Source: Gimesia sp. (GTDB lineage: Bacteria > Planctomycetota > Planctomycetia > Planctomycetales > Planctomycetaceae). From it: a stretch of 64,000 bases of DNA. How positions within the stretch are numbered: position 1 is the first letter of the stretch; every line of letters begins with the position of its first letter. The position numbers were made by a program, and so were the translations under genes. Location: NCBI GenBank assembly GCA_002706765.1, contig PAJV01000050.1, positions 35,386-99,385 of the forward strand. Reading direction: 5' to 3'. Under the pieces are notes generated by a model. It saw nothing but the letters and a program-made list of their open reading frames with translations, was not told the origin of the DNA and searched no databases. This document shows positions 25,364 through 33,994 of the stretch, piece after piece.

Positions 25364-26911
25364 TCAATTCTTTCGTTCAATCCTCCGTCCCCGGTTCACC
25401 AGATTGTTATTATCTGCCTTTGCTTTCTCAATTGCCGTTCGCTGCCGTTCATTGTAAAAGTCCGTCGTTAACGGCTTGCGTCGCTGTCCCGAAATCAGTT
25501 CAAGCAGGCCCAGCAGTGTGCCTACGATCTGAGGTTCCGCCCCTGTCTCCAGACCCGCGGTCCGCGCCGGCCAGGTCGTGTAACCGCCCAGGTAATGCTG
25601 TTCGGGCGGAGGAATGTAACCGGCGGCGCCGTTCGCCAGACTCATGTTGAAGGTATAGCGAAACGGACTTTGTGCTTTGAGCTTCAAGCCGGTAATCGCG
25701 TAGACTTCATTGGGAATCGCCGTGATCGCCAGATCGCCGATACAGATCACCTGCAGAATCAGCTCTTCCACCGGATGCGCTTCAATCCACAGCGCCTGCT
25801 CGGCGTAAACTTCCGGTCGATTCGCCGGACGCCGCTCGCCTCGTTTCGCATTGATCGCTTCCGCCCAGGCCAGTCGCTCAGGAGTCGGCAATCGACGATT
25901 TAATACAACCGTCGCCTGCGCCATTTCCAGCTCGGGAGTACCACTGCCATAAATGATTTTCTGATACGCGTTCAGAGCAATCTCCGCCAGCTCACCCGCA
26001 TACTGGTCGAGACCATAATCGCTGCGGCGCGGCTTCGAGTAATCCATCCACTGCAGATCACCCGATGTACCCTGCGACATCGCCGCCACGAACGGTTTTT
26101 CAGGATCGCCGGTTTTCCCGATCTTCGCTTCCAGCAGTTGACAGAATTTACCGTAATAATCGGACGAGAATCCGCCCCGGGCTCCGAAGTAATGCATCGA
26201 ATAATTCGCCAGCAGACCCAAGGGTCGTTTGCCATCGGCTGACTGAATACTCAACAGCGACAGCCCCGGATCCGCAGGTCCCGCAGGACAGACGTAATCG
26301 GGATTCTGATGACCGGGGTGCATCATCGCCCGCACCGTTTTGTCTCCGAAAGGATCTTCGCCCGGCTGGTCAGGCTGCCTTAACCAGCGTCGACAGTGCG
26401 TATGGGCCGGCGCATCAACGGACGTGTAACCAATCCGCGCCGGTTCCCGATTCGCATACGCTTTCGCAATCCCTTCCGCCAGCTTCGGTGGCAGAAACCG
26501 CTCGTAGGTCGGATCGCTGTTCGTGCCCAGACAGAGATTCATCACGCTCGGCGCGGTATGCGTGTGTGTCGAAGAGATCAGAATCCGGTCAACAGGAATG
26601 CCCGTTTTTTGACTGGCGAGTATCTTCGCCCGATCACAGATGTCGCGCGGAATCATGCAGGAATCAACGACGACAATCGCCACCGTCGTCTCCCCCGACT
26701 GCAGCACAAAACAGCGGGCATACAACCGGTCCAGCACTTTGTCCTGATTGATTTCCAGGAACTGGCCATTCTGCAGAGCCGGCAGCTTCTCAGGCGTGAT
26801 ATCAATTGCAGCGACACCCGCCGAGATCGCACCAGATCCCTCGGCAGGAAGAATACACAGCAATAACATCAGGCTCAAAACAGACGACATCATCAATGAA
26901 ACACATCGCAT
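25364..26911 (-). CDS. Secreted neutral/alkaline ceramidase-like protein
   Basis: 515 aa from the ATG at 26911; an in-frame start at 26944 is less likely because it extends the signal peptide. A hydrophobic signal peptide (SSVLSLMLLLCILPAEG) is followed by AGVAAIDITPE, a mark of the neutral ceramidase N-terminal domain family. SSTHTHTAPS gives the HxH zinc ligands, NYSMHYFG a further His, and MSQGTSGD the Gly/Ser-rich active-site turn. In true ceramidases a zinc site and Ser hydrolyse ceramide; planctomycete homologues are numerous and their substrates unknown. It is followed on the same strand by nothing, and preceded by an SGNH hydrolase gene 49 bases away, so the two probably form an operon. 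Confidence 0.86.
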   Translation of the reverse strand: MRCVSLMMSSVLSLMLLLCILPAEGSGAISAGVAAIDITPEKLPALQNGQFLEINQDKVLDRLYARCFVLQSGETTVAIVVVDSCMIPRDICDRAKILASQKTGIPVDRILISSTHTHTAPSVMNLCLGTNSDPTYERFLPPKLAEGIAKAYANREPARIGYTSVDAPAHTHCRRWLRQPDQPGEDPFGDKTVRAMMHPGHQNPDYVCPAGPADPGLSLLSIQSADGKRPLGLLANYSMHYFGARGGFSSDYYGKFCQLLEAKIGKTGDPEKPFVAAMSQGTSGDLQWMDYSKPRRSDYGLDQYAGELAEIALNAYQKIIYGSGTPELEMAQATVVLNRRLPTPERLAWAEAINAKRGERRPANRPEVYAEQALWIEAHPVEELILQVICIGDLAITAIPNEVYAITGLKLKAQSPFRYTFNMSLANGAAGYIPPPEQHYLGGYTTWPARTAGLETGAEPQIVGTLLGLLELISGQRRKPLTTDFYNERQRTAIEKAKADNNNLVNRGRRIERKN

Positions 26912-26959
26912 GATTACACACTCTCCAGTCAGTTGAAAAAACAAAGTCGCTGCGATTCG

Positions 26960-27796
26960 TTACTGCTTCTGTTCCGGTTTCGCCTGTTTCGCCCGCAGCA
27001 GCTTCGCCATGTACGTAGCCGTTTCATCGGCAATCACATTGTAGCCCGCCAGGTTGGGATGACGGTCCCCATACCAGCCGGGCAGATCACCGAGAATTGG
27101 GTCCAGTTCGTTCGCCATCACTACCACACTGCCACCGATCACGAACGGCTTCACCAGTGCATGGTATTTTTCCGGAACCTTCTCCAGCGGATAACGCCGA
27201 TAGGTGAGCATGTTCTGCCCTTTCTTCAGCTCTTCTGCGTAACGGGGATAAATATCGAAGACTTCCAGGTTCTCTTTCTTCGCGACGTCAAATACCAGGT
27301 CGTTGATTTTTTTACTGTCCGCTTCATTCGCAAACGGAATCACCGTCATCGGAATCAGCAAGGCGTTGGGATGATCTTCACGCAGCCGCGCCAGCAGCTG
27401 ATGAAAATCTTTGGGAAAATTCTCTGTGAAGTTCTCGCGTCGTGCCCGGTCGTTCAAACCGTACCGGATGAAGATATAATCCAGGCCCGGCAGTTTGGCA
27501 GCATCCCGATCATAGCGGCCCGAATCAAACAGCCGCTTGATATATTCGCCACTCAAACTCGAATTGATCACATCACAGGACGGCAGATCCCCTTCCGCAG
27601 CCAGCAGTTGTTCCAGCACCTGTTCCAGATGCGGCCCTTTCGGCTTCAGTTTGCGGGGAATACTTCCCTCCGTCGTACTGTCGCCGAGTAACAGGATCTG
27701 TACCTTTCCTTCGTGCTCCGCGTTCACAGTGACGGGAACAGACAAGATCGAGATCACAGTCATTAAAACATATAGAGATAGTCGTCGCAGCATCAT
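26960..27796 (-). CDS. Secreted SGNH/GDSL hydrolase
   Basis: 278 aa with a signal peptide (YVLMTVISILSVPVTVNA). Block I is LLLGDSTTEG with the nucleophile Ser. The Gly block is INSSLSGEYIKRL, block III is IRYGLND and block V is YGDRHPNLAGY with catalytic His. The spacing between Asp and His in block V (D-R-H) is one residue shorter than the usual D-x-x-H. SGNH enzymes deacylate esters of sugars or lipids. It lies upstream of the ceramidase-like gene on the same strand and is likely co-transcribed, which suggests that both act on envelope or extracellular substrates. Confidence 0.86.
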   Translation of the reverse strand: MMLRRLSLYVLMTVISILSVPVTVNAEHEGKVQILLLGDSTTEGSIPRKLKPKGPHLEQVLEQLLAAEGDLPSCDVINSSLSGEYIKRLFDSGRYDRDAAKLPGLDYIFIRYGLNDRARRENFTENFPKDFHQLLARLREDHPNALLIPMTVIPFANEADSKKINDLVFDVAKKENLEVFDIYPRYAEELKKGQNMLTYRRYPLEKVPEKYHALVKPFVIGGSVVVMANELDPILGDLPGWYGDRHPNLAGYNVIADETATYMAKLLRAKQAKPEQKQ

Positions 27797-28420
27797 CAGA
27801 GAAGTCCTGTAGGTAAGTGGAAGGAAGCAGGCGGGGTCGCAACATCATCAGGAACGGAACAGGTCCGTCGCATCTTCATTATGGTGCACTCTTGAAGCAA
27901 GTGCAATTTACAACCGGAGTTTTGGTCAATCTGTCTGCCCGTTAACGGCCGCATCTCCCGTGTGAACAGGATCGAATCTCTGCAGAAGTTGACCGCTGAG
28001 CGGTAGTCAGACGCGCACTGCTCAAGCGACATTCCCGCACAAATTGATCTTGACCGCTGCGCGCCGTCGGCGATAAGCGCTATTCTGAGTCGCGCGCGTG
28101 ACCAGTTTACAGAGCACTGAAACAGGGCGAACCACTTCCGGAGGTTCACGCGAAATCCGGCGGTTTTTTCCCGATCTTCACTGCCTGAAACAGCACCAGT
28201 TCCCGATGTATGCCTGCGGGTCGCCACACATCGCAGAGTTTCGTCCCGGTACCGCCTCAGCACCGCCGCACATCGGTCCCCTGTCAACCCGTATCGCCAC
28301 CTCGTTTTCTGACGAACCCTCTTGACCGCGTCGCGCCCTTCGCGAAGATTTATTGAACTCGGGATGCACGCCATCATCCACCTTGTCAGAATTCCATCAT
28401 TACAGAAAGCACTTTGAAAC
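27797..28420. other. 624-base intergenic stretch, nothing recognised
   Basis: Divergent gap between the SGNH hydrolase and a helix-turn-helix protein gene. A long antisense ORF here has no protein-like composition (excess Arg, Cys and Ser). No repeat, tRNA or clear promoter was found. Confidence 0.5.
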
Positions 28421-28891
28421 ATGACCGACTCCCCTTCCGAACCGCGTGTCCGTACCAGTCGCCAGAGATCAGAACAGATTGTACGACTGATTAAAAAAAT
28501 GATTGGTCGTGGCTCCCTTGTCTCAGAAATCAAAACCGCGATCGCCGGGGAATTCCAGCTCAGCCGTCGTTCCGTCGAACGCTATATAACCCGTGCCCGC
28601 AGCGAGATGCTGAATGAAGTCGAACAGAGCCTGGAACATCACCGCGCCGATTCGCTCTACTTTTATCGCTCGGTGATCGACAGTCCGAAAGCCACCGAAC
28701 GGGACAGACTCCGCGCCCGCGAACGCATTGACCGCCTGCTGGGCCTCGACACCAAAGCCGTCCCCCGCAAAAAAGCCTGGCTCCGCAAACTCACTCCGGA
28801 AGTCATCCGCAACATGTCCAGAGAAGAACTCGAATCCACCCGCCAGCGGGTCATCAGAGAACGCGAACAGTCTCAAGGCGAATATTACTGA
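28421..28891 (+). CDS. Hypothetical protein with helix-turn-helix
   Basis: 156 aa, strongly basic. Residues 20-60 look like a homeodomain-like helix-turn-helix: IVRLIKKMIGRG, then SEIKTAIAGEFQLSRRSVERYITRARSEML. A helical, Arg-rich C-terminus follows (RDRLRARERIDRLLGLD). The arrangement recalls small DNA-packaging or transposition-associated regulators, but no family was recognised. It precedes the large repeat cluster. DNA binding is inferred from the motif only. Confidence 0.6.
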   Translation: MTDSPSEPRVRTSRQRSEQIVRLIKKMIGRGSLVSEIKTAIAGEFQLSRRSVERYITRARSEMLNEVEQSLEHHRADSLYFYRSVIDSPKATERDRLRARERIDRLLGLDTKAVPRKKAWLRKLTPEVIRNMSREELESTRQRVIREREQSQGEYY

Positions 28892-29040
28892 AAGACACCA
28901 GCAGGACCAGCTGAAATTCAACCACCGGTGATCAGTGGGAAGCAGGAGCAATAATCAACCTGAAAATCCGACCCTCAGCAAAAACAAATTCAGCCACACA
29001 GTATGAGCCGCGGTTCATGCAAATCTTCTACGATTACGAA

Positions 29041-29830
29041 AAATACGAAACCACACGAAAAATAATTTGAACGAGTGCGTTTTTATCAACACGTTACCCG
29101 CGTTGGGTGCCACTGTCGGCTTGCCCGACAGTGTGTAAAAAGTGACCCCATCCAGAGAAAAAAGGGTGATACCGGATGCACATCCGGTACGAGCGCAGCG
29201 AGCAGGAGGTCGCTGCTCACTCAATCAAATCAGAACCAAGATTCCTGCCAGATCAAAACCAACTGGTATCAATAAGAATTTCAAATTCAATACAGACGAA
29301 GCAGGTTTCCCTCACAACATCCTGTTGTCTCCGACAACCCCGGATTACATCCGGGGTCACCCAAGGTTGTTACATCTCATCAACCAGTTCCTTTCGTTCG
29401 GATTCGTATTTTTCGTGGTCCAAAAAACGATTGATATGAGACCTGCAAATCAGCATAAAACGAACTAATAGCCAGCCCCCGGGTGCCATCCATGAGGAAG
29501 CATCTGTCGGCTTGCCCGACAGCGTGTTGAGTCACCGCCCCACCCCGACAAAAATGGGTGATACCGGATGCACATCCGGTACGAGCGCAGCGAGCAGGAG
29601 GTCGCAGTTCACTCAATCAAATCAGAACCAGGTTTCCTGCCAGATAAAAACCAGCTGGTATCAATAAGAAATTCAAATTCAACACCGACGAAGCTGGTTT
29701 CCCTCACAACATCCTGTTGTCTCCGACAACCCCGGATTTTATCCGGGGTCACCCCATGCTCTGATTGCTCACCAACAAGATCTGTTCGTGCTGTTCGTGG
29801 TAGGAAAATGATTTGAACGAGTCCGTTGTA
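29041..29830 (+). repeat. Tandemly duplicated composite hairpin repeat (unit about 394 bases)
   Basis: Two units in direct repeat. Each carries P1 (CTGTCGGCTTGCCCGACAG at about 29113 and 29504), P2 (TACCGGATGCACATCCGGTA at 29169 and 29562, followed by CGAGCGCAGCGAGCAGG) and P3 (CCCCGGATTACATCCGGGG at about 29336; the second copy has TTTT in the loop, at about 29730). The sequence between modules is also conserved (for example AATTTCAAATTCAA). No coding sequence is evident in 28892-29839. Confidence 0.75.
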
Positions 29831-29839
29831 ATCAACACG

Positions 29840-30124
29840 TTAGAGGCGCTGGATGGCGGTTCCCGGCGGTGCGGTGATTCCCACCCGTACTTTCTCATCT
29901 CGAATATTAACCACTACGATTTCAATCTCCGTAGTGACTTTGATTTTCTCGTTCATGTAAAGCATCTGTTTCACCGGCAGCATGTCTCCCACCCCACTGA
30001 CCACAAGCTGCACCTTATTAAAGCGAATCCAGCCGACAGTGACCTGGAAGTCATTGATCAGCAGACTTTCGCCTGTTTTTCGGGAGAGCACTAACAATGC
30101 CGATTCCTTTCGTATCCATCCCAT
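29840..30124 (-). CDS. Enlarged CsrA-like RNA-binding regulator
   Basis: 94 aa; CsrA is usually 60-75 aa. LLVLSRKTGESLLIND is the canonical first strand and loop, and KVRVGITAPPGTAIQRL is the canonical RNA-binding end. Between them, VTVGWIRFNKVQLVVSG looks like an extra copy of the central beta strands, followed by a linker and a second EIEIVVVNIRDEKVRVGI. So the protein appears to hold about one and a half CsrA units. CsrA dimers bind GGA motifs in mRNA leaders and alter translation. It lies 13 bases downstream of a lipoprotein gene, likely in one operon. An 8-9 residue N-terminal extension precedes the usual MLVLSRK start. Confidence 0.8.
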   Translation of the reverse strand: MGWIRKESALLVLSRKTGESLLINDFQVTVGWIRFNKVQLVVSGVGDMLPVKQMLYMNEKIKVTTEIEIVVVNIRDEKVRVGITAPPGTAIQRL

Positions 30125-30137
30125 CTGACGAGGACGG

Positions 30138-30530
30138 TTATTCGATATCCTGTTTTGCAGGTTCGTCTTTGTCCTGGCTTTCTATTTGCTTGCCTGTGCG
30201 TTCCTGTCCCGCCACGAAGACTTTACCGTGATCGACTTCCACTGTCTGTCCCACTTCCAGCATGCCGTAACTCAGCTCATTCACCATCAATGCTTCGTTC
30301 TCGATTTTGACTGTGACTTTGCCACAGCTGAAAGTATAGGTGGCATCATCCCCAAATGTGGCGGAGGAACTCGACGTCATCGCACTCCCCGGCTTGACCA
30401 CCACATGATGCGATCCCATGTCCGTGTCACTCTCAGCATTCACGCTGACATTAAAGGAGCAACCCGACAACATTGACACCGCGAGCAGCAACATCAGACC
30501 CGAACAGAAAATGCAACGCATGGCCACCAC
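30138..30530 (-). CDS. Hypothetical lipoprotein
   Basis: 130 aa (ATG at 30530, or 30521 three codons in). The signal peptide ends in the lipobox MLSGC, so lipid attachment at Cys 24 is predicted. A Ser-rich linker (TSSSSATFG) and a small beta-rich domain (YTFSCGKVTVKIENEALMVN) follow, then a charged tail. No family recognised. It is probably co-transcribed with the downstream CsrA-like gene. Confidence 0.68.
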   Translation of the reverse strand: MVAMRCIFCSGLMLLLAVSMLSGCSFNVSVNAESDTDMGSHHVVVKPGSAMTSSSSATFGDDATYTFSCGKVTVKIENEALMVNELSYGMLEVGQTVEVDHGKVFVAGQERTGKQIESQDKDEPAKQDIE

Positions 30531-30619
30531 CTTATTTAAAACGGACTCACTGCGAAAAAGAGCACACTTTTTTATTGTAATTCGAAGTACCAGAGATCAC
30601 AGAGCAATCGCCGCGATTG

Positions 30620-30754
30620 TTACGAATACAGCGACAGTTCGCGCTTGATCTGTTGAACCAGTTGCTCAGGAATCTGCGACTGATATCGGGCCAGCATGAT
30701 TGTTTTTAAAAAGTCCATTTCTCCATGGACACCTTCGCCGCATTCCGGGCTCAC
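30620..30754 (-). CDS. Small ORF (44 aa) overlapping the stop of the upstream gene
   Basis: Starts at GTG 30754-30752, which overlaps the upstream TGA in a GTGA arrangement, and ends at TAA 30620-30622. The peptide has protein-like composition (MDFLKTIMLARYQ, then IPEQLVQQIKREL) and is amphipathic helical. The overlap suggests translational coupling to the 509-aa gene. An internal ATG 12 codons in is an alternative start. No family recognised. Confidence 0.45.
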   Translation of the reverse strand: MSPECGEGVHGEMDFLKTIMLARYQSQIPEQLVQQIKRELSLYS

Positions 30755-32280
30755 TCATTTTCGAACTCAGGCAGGATGACATTCCGCAGTGGTAAGATTC
30801 GCTCGCGTAATTCATCCATTTCCCACTGGAGATATACCGGGAGACTTTGAATACTCATTTCTTCAAAGGTCATCCACTCATCTGATTCCCGCTGAAAAGG
30901 ATGCCGGGTCTGCCAATCCAAAACAACCTGATGTGCCTGACTGCATTGCGTTTCAAGCAGTGCGGAGCGGCACTCGGCTGTTTGATCGGGCTCATCAGAC
31001 TCCCTGAAAGCATCCAGCAACTCCTGATGACTCCAGGGCTGATCCACCAGAGCCAGCACGGCTGCTGCGATCATCCGATTATTGGGTATTTCTGAGCGTA
31101 ATGCAGCACGAAATAACTTCAACGCCTGCGAAGGCCGATACTCCAGAGCCAGAACAACAGCTTCCCCCAGGCAGTGTTGATGAACGTTCGAAAACACCTC
31201 TGCCGCTTCGGGAAATGAATATTGATGTCGAAACAGAAACTCCAGGCATTGCCCCCAGATATGAGGACTGGGAAATTCATCCTCGGACCTCGCTGGCTTG
31301 AATTGTTGATAAAATTCATGGATGAGGGGGCACCAGGTTTTGTCATTCCGTTTCAGAAGCAATTCCAGTACCGTTACCACTGCAGGAGTCCCTTGCTTCA
31401 AGATGGTCGTAATGTATTCATCCAGGAACACGCTATTGATTTCCTGTAATCCTTTGAGCGCCACCTTCTGCCGATTCTCTTCCGCAAACAGACTGATCAG
31501 TTTCTGCTCCCGCAATGCAATCACCTGCTGAGCTGCTTCAGACACGGTTACCTCAACATATTCCGCAGTTTGCAGATCACAAACCATTGGCCAGTCCCCG
31601 ATCACGACTGCCAGGCGTATTAAAGGGAGACTGTCTTCTGAAACCGTTTCGAACCACGTCATCTGGTTCGACAGTGCCCGCTCATCAAAGGCCAGCTTGA
31701 AGATAGAGGGCCTTTCTGAATGTGATTCCAGAAACGCCGCTTCCTGCAGTTCTGCCAATGCCAGTTCGACGGTCTCAAAGGGCGGTCCCTGATCACTGAA
31801 TTGAGGGTGCAGTTCCATCAGCCGTTTCTCCCAGATTTCGGGAGTTTTCAGTGTGCTTAAATAACACTGATAGAAAAATGGCTCAAACCAGTCGGAAGTA
31901 TCCTCGAAAAAATCGACATCAATCTCGACACCACTCAGCCGATTCGTCACACAGCACCCGCGTCCATGCAGGTTGTAATCCCAATCCGCCAGGCCCGGCA
32001 CAACGCCATAACCTTTATCAGGCGGATGTGCGCCATACCCGTGTTGCGCGAGGTGTTCGAGCCTGACTCCCAGGCGATCCCGGACAATCTCTGCTACAAA
32101 CGCCTGTCTCTGCCGATGCCGGATTAAGGAAAACAGTGTCCAGGTAGCCCAGGGTGAAAGTGCAAACGGCTGAGGCAGCCAGGTAGAAATCAATTCATGC
32201 ACGGATACCGATTCATCGCAGACCACTGCGACACGCTGCAACAGGTTATCATGTAGGGAATCGATGATTTTCTCCCTCAA
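30751..32280 (-). CDS. Hypothetical protein, DUF6896-like N-terminal part
   Basis: 509 aa, soluble. Residues 70-150 contain HGYGAHPPDKGYG, LHGRGCCVTNR and GVEIDVDFFED, followed by a Trp/Phe-rich stretch. This resembles DUF6896, a small domain met in immunity-like proteins, but I assign it only tentatively. The remainder is helical, with HEAT-like regularity near residues 330-470 (RAALRSEIPNNRMIAAAVLALVD). Function is unknown. Gene order on the strand is DUF4275-like protein, this gene, then the 44-aa ORF, with a 51-base gap to the first. Confidence 0.62.
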   Translation of the reverse strand: MREKIIDSLHDNLLQRVAVVCDESVSVHELISTWLPQPFALSPWATWTLFSLIRHRQRQAFVAEIVRDRLGVRLEHLAQHGYGAHPPDKGYGVVPGLADWDYNLHGRGCCVTNRLSGVEIDVDFFEDTSDWFEPFFYQCYLSTLKTPEIWEKRLMELHPQFSDQGPPFETVELALAELQEAAFLESHSERPSIFKLAFDERALSNQMTWFETVSEDSLPLIRLAVVIGDWPMVCDLQTAEYVEVTVSEAAQQVIALREQKLISLFAEENRQKVALKGLQEINSVFLDEYITTILKQGTPAVVTVLELLLKRNDKTWCPLIHEFYQQFKPARSEDEFPSPHIWGQCLEFLFRHQYSFPEAAEVFSNVHQHCLGEAVVLALEYRPSQALKLFRAALRSEIPNNRMIAAAVLALVDQPWSHQELLDAFRESDEPDQTAECRSALLETQCSQAHQVVLDWQTRHPFQRESDEWMTFEEMSIQSLPVYLQWEMDELRERILPLRNVILPEFENE

Positions 32281-32331
32281 TCAGTTCGCTGAAAGCTCAA
32301 TGTTTTTCCGCATTCATTCACACAGGATATT

Positions 32332-32772
32332 TTAAGATCCCGTATACCAGGTTTGCCATTCCTTTCGCGAATAAAATGGGCCGAGACCTTCTTCATGAGT
32401 GTACGCCATCGTCCAGTCGAGGTCACGATTGCACACAAACAGGTCATCCCGATATTCGCTGAAATCAGGCATTTTCTCTGCTTTGCAATAGTAGCAGGTG
32501 GAATCAGCACTGGGACTGGGAAAGACGACAAACGCAACTGGCGACTCTTCATTAAATCGTCGTAACGCCTGTTTTCCAGTGATATATACCGCATGCTCAT
32601 AGGTAAAAACATGCCAGAATAGCCCTCCAGTCGGGACCCGAAATCCAAAGGCAAACGTATTCTTCCACTCACTACGTAACTTACCTGCAGTCTTTGTATC
32701 AAACCGTTCTACGATCTCAACTGATTGTGAAGTCAGGAATTCCTGAAGCTTCTCAGAATTTATTCTCATCAT
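32332..32772 (-). CDS. DUF4275-like protein
   Basis: 146 aa. The order WKNTFAFGFR, LFWHVFTYEH, ALRRFNEES and DLDWTMAYTHEEGLGPFY matches my memory of DUF4275, a small family of unknown function known from Firmicutes. No signal peptide. The ATG at 32772 has TCAGGAG upstream. It lies next to a DUF6896-like gene. Both families occur as orphan immunity-type proteins, but no toxin gene is visible here. Confidence 0.72.
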   Translation of the reverse strand: MMRINSEKLQEFLTSQSVEIVERFDTKTAGKLRSEWKNTFAFGFRVPTGGLFWHVFTYEHAVYITGKQALRRFNEESPVAFVVFPSPSADSTCYYCKAEKMPDFSEYRDDLFVCNRDLDWTMAYTHEEGLGPFYSRKEWQTWYTGS

Positions 32773-32957
32773 TCTCCTGATAGCATCTCACGGTCAACAT
32801 GAAACAATAATGGACGCACCCTTAAGAAACCGGTACCCGAATTTTGTCCAGCCTTCATCATATCAGACCGTCTCACGGATCCCACTGGTTTTCACCTTCA
32901 GAACCGATAGAATACACTGACGAAGCATTTTCATTTCTCACTTTCAAGCGACGGCTC

Positions 32958-33971
32958 ATGAACACCGAACCGGAACCGGCCACGAAGCAGGTCTCCTCCT
33001 GGCGGGCTTCCCTGCCAGATGGAATCCTTTCCAAACCCCAGAACGGGAAACAGATGCTCGTTTATTTTCTGACACGCGTATTTGCGTTTTATCTGCTGCT
33101 GTTGATTCTGATCATGTTCGGACAGCGGTGGCTCATCTATCAACCCACGCGCGTGAAATCTTTGTCCGTCGATCAGTCGAATGCGCCGTTCGGAGTGGTC
33201 CACGAAATCAGTACAACAACAGAGGACGGCCTCGATCTCAAAGGCTGGCATGTGCTCGCCGGGCAGGTTGCCTGCACTGATGAAGCCGCCTGTGATGCCG
33301 AGCTGGATAAAGGGCGTCCCGTTGTGATCCTGCTGCACGGCAATGGCGGCAATCGGCTGCACCGGATTGAAGACTGTCGCCTGCTGGCCAGTCTGAATCT
33401 GCATGTCTTCGCCTTCGACTACCGGGGCTACGCCGAAAACCCGGGCAGCCCCAGCCAGACCGGCTTACTCAAAGATGCCCGCGCGATCTGGAAGTACGCC
33501 GTCCGCGATCGCAAAATTGATCCCTCGCGCATCATCCTGTTTGGAGAATCCCTGGGGGGTGGCGTTGCAACTCTACTGGCCAGCGAACTCTGCCAGCAGA
33601 ATACGCCGCCGGCGGGACTGATCCTCCGCTCCACCTTCAGTTCCATGGTCGATGCGGCTTCCAGTCATTTTCCCTGGATTCCCGTCAGCCTGTTATTGTG
33701 GGACCGATACCCCAATCAGCGGCTCATCGCAAACATCACCTGTCCCATCCTGATGATTCATGGTTCCGCAGATCGCATCGTCCCCTTTGAACTGGGAGAA
33801 AAACTGTTCGCGGCTGCCCCCGAACATTCCGCATCCGGAATTCCTAAACGCTTTGTGAAAATCGAACAGGGCACCCATAACGGCCTCCTGTACGAAGCCC
33901 GGGGAAAGATGGTCGACGCGTATCACGAATTCACCAGCGAGCTGTTTCCGACTGACCCAAGTACCCTGTGA
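32958..33971 (+). CDS. Membrane-anchored alpha/beta hydrolase
   Basis: 338 aa from the ATG at 32958; an upstream in-frame start at 32844 adds 38 residues of no family character. One N-terminal membrane helix (FAFYLLLLILIMFGQRWLIY) is followed by the hydrolase fold. The oxyanion HG is in ILLHGNGGNR, the nucleophile elbow is FGESLGGG, the acid is in HGSADRIVPF and the catalytic His is in GTHNGLL. It is of the BEM46/YqiK-like DUF-type serine hydrolases, with substrate unknown. Its stop codon lies inside an 8-bp stem shared with the convergent AraC gene. Confidence 0.88.
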   Translation: MNTEPEPATKQVSSWRASLPDGILSKPQNGKQMLVYFLTRVFAFYLLLLILIMFGQRWLIYQPTRVKSLSVDQSNAPFGVVHEISTTTEDGLDLKGWHVLAGQVACTDEAACDAELDKGRPVVILLHGNGGNRLHRIEDCRLLASLNLHVFAFDYRGYAENPGSPSQTGLLKDARAIWKYAVRDRKIDPSRIILFGESLGGGVATLLASELCQQNTPPAGLILRSTFSSMVDAASSHFPWIPVSLLLWDRYPNQRLIANITCPILMIHGSADRIVPFELGEKLFAAAPEHSASGIPKRFVKIEQGTHNGLLYEARGKMVDAYHEFTSELFPTDPSTL

Positions 33972-33993
33972 TTTCAGCACATCTGTCACAGGG
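33964..33993. terminator. Hairpin between convergent genes
   Basis: CCCTGTGA (33964-33971) pairs with TCACAGGG (33986-33993) around a 14-base loop. It includes the hydrolase stop codon and abuts the AraC stop. No T-run follows on either strand, so it may act as a protective or attenuating hairpin only. Confidence 0.4.
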
Positions 33994-33994
33994 C

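Noticed and set aside
27796-28533. 245-aa ORF on the minus strand in the intergenic gap
   Set aside because: Composition is rich in Arg, Cys and Ser with no motif, and it overlaps the helix-turn-helix gene start.
29041-29830. Possible CRISPR array
   Set aside because: Only two units of nearly 400 bases, with no short regular repeats or spacers, and no cas genes.
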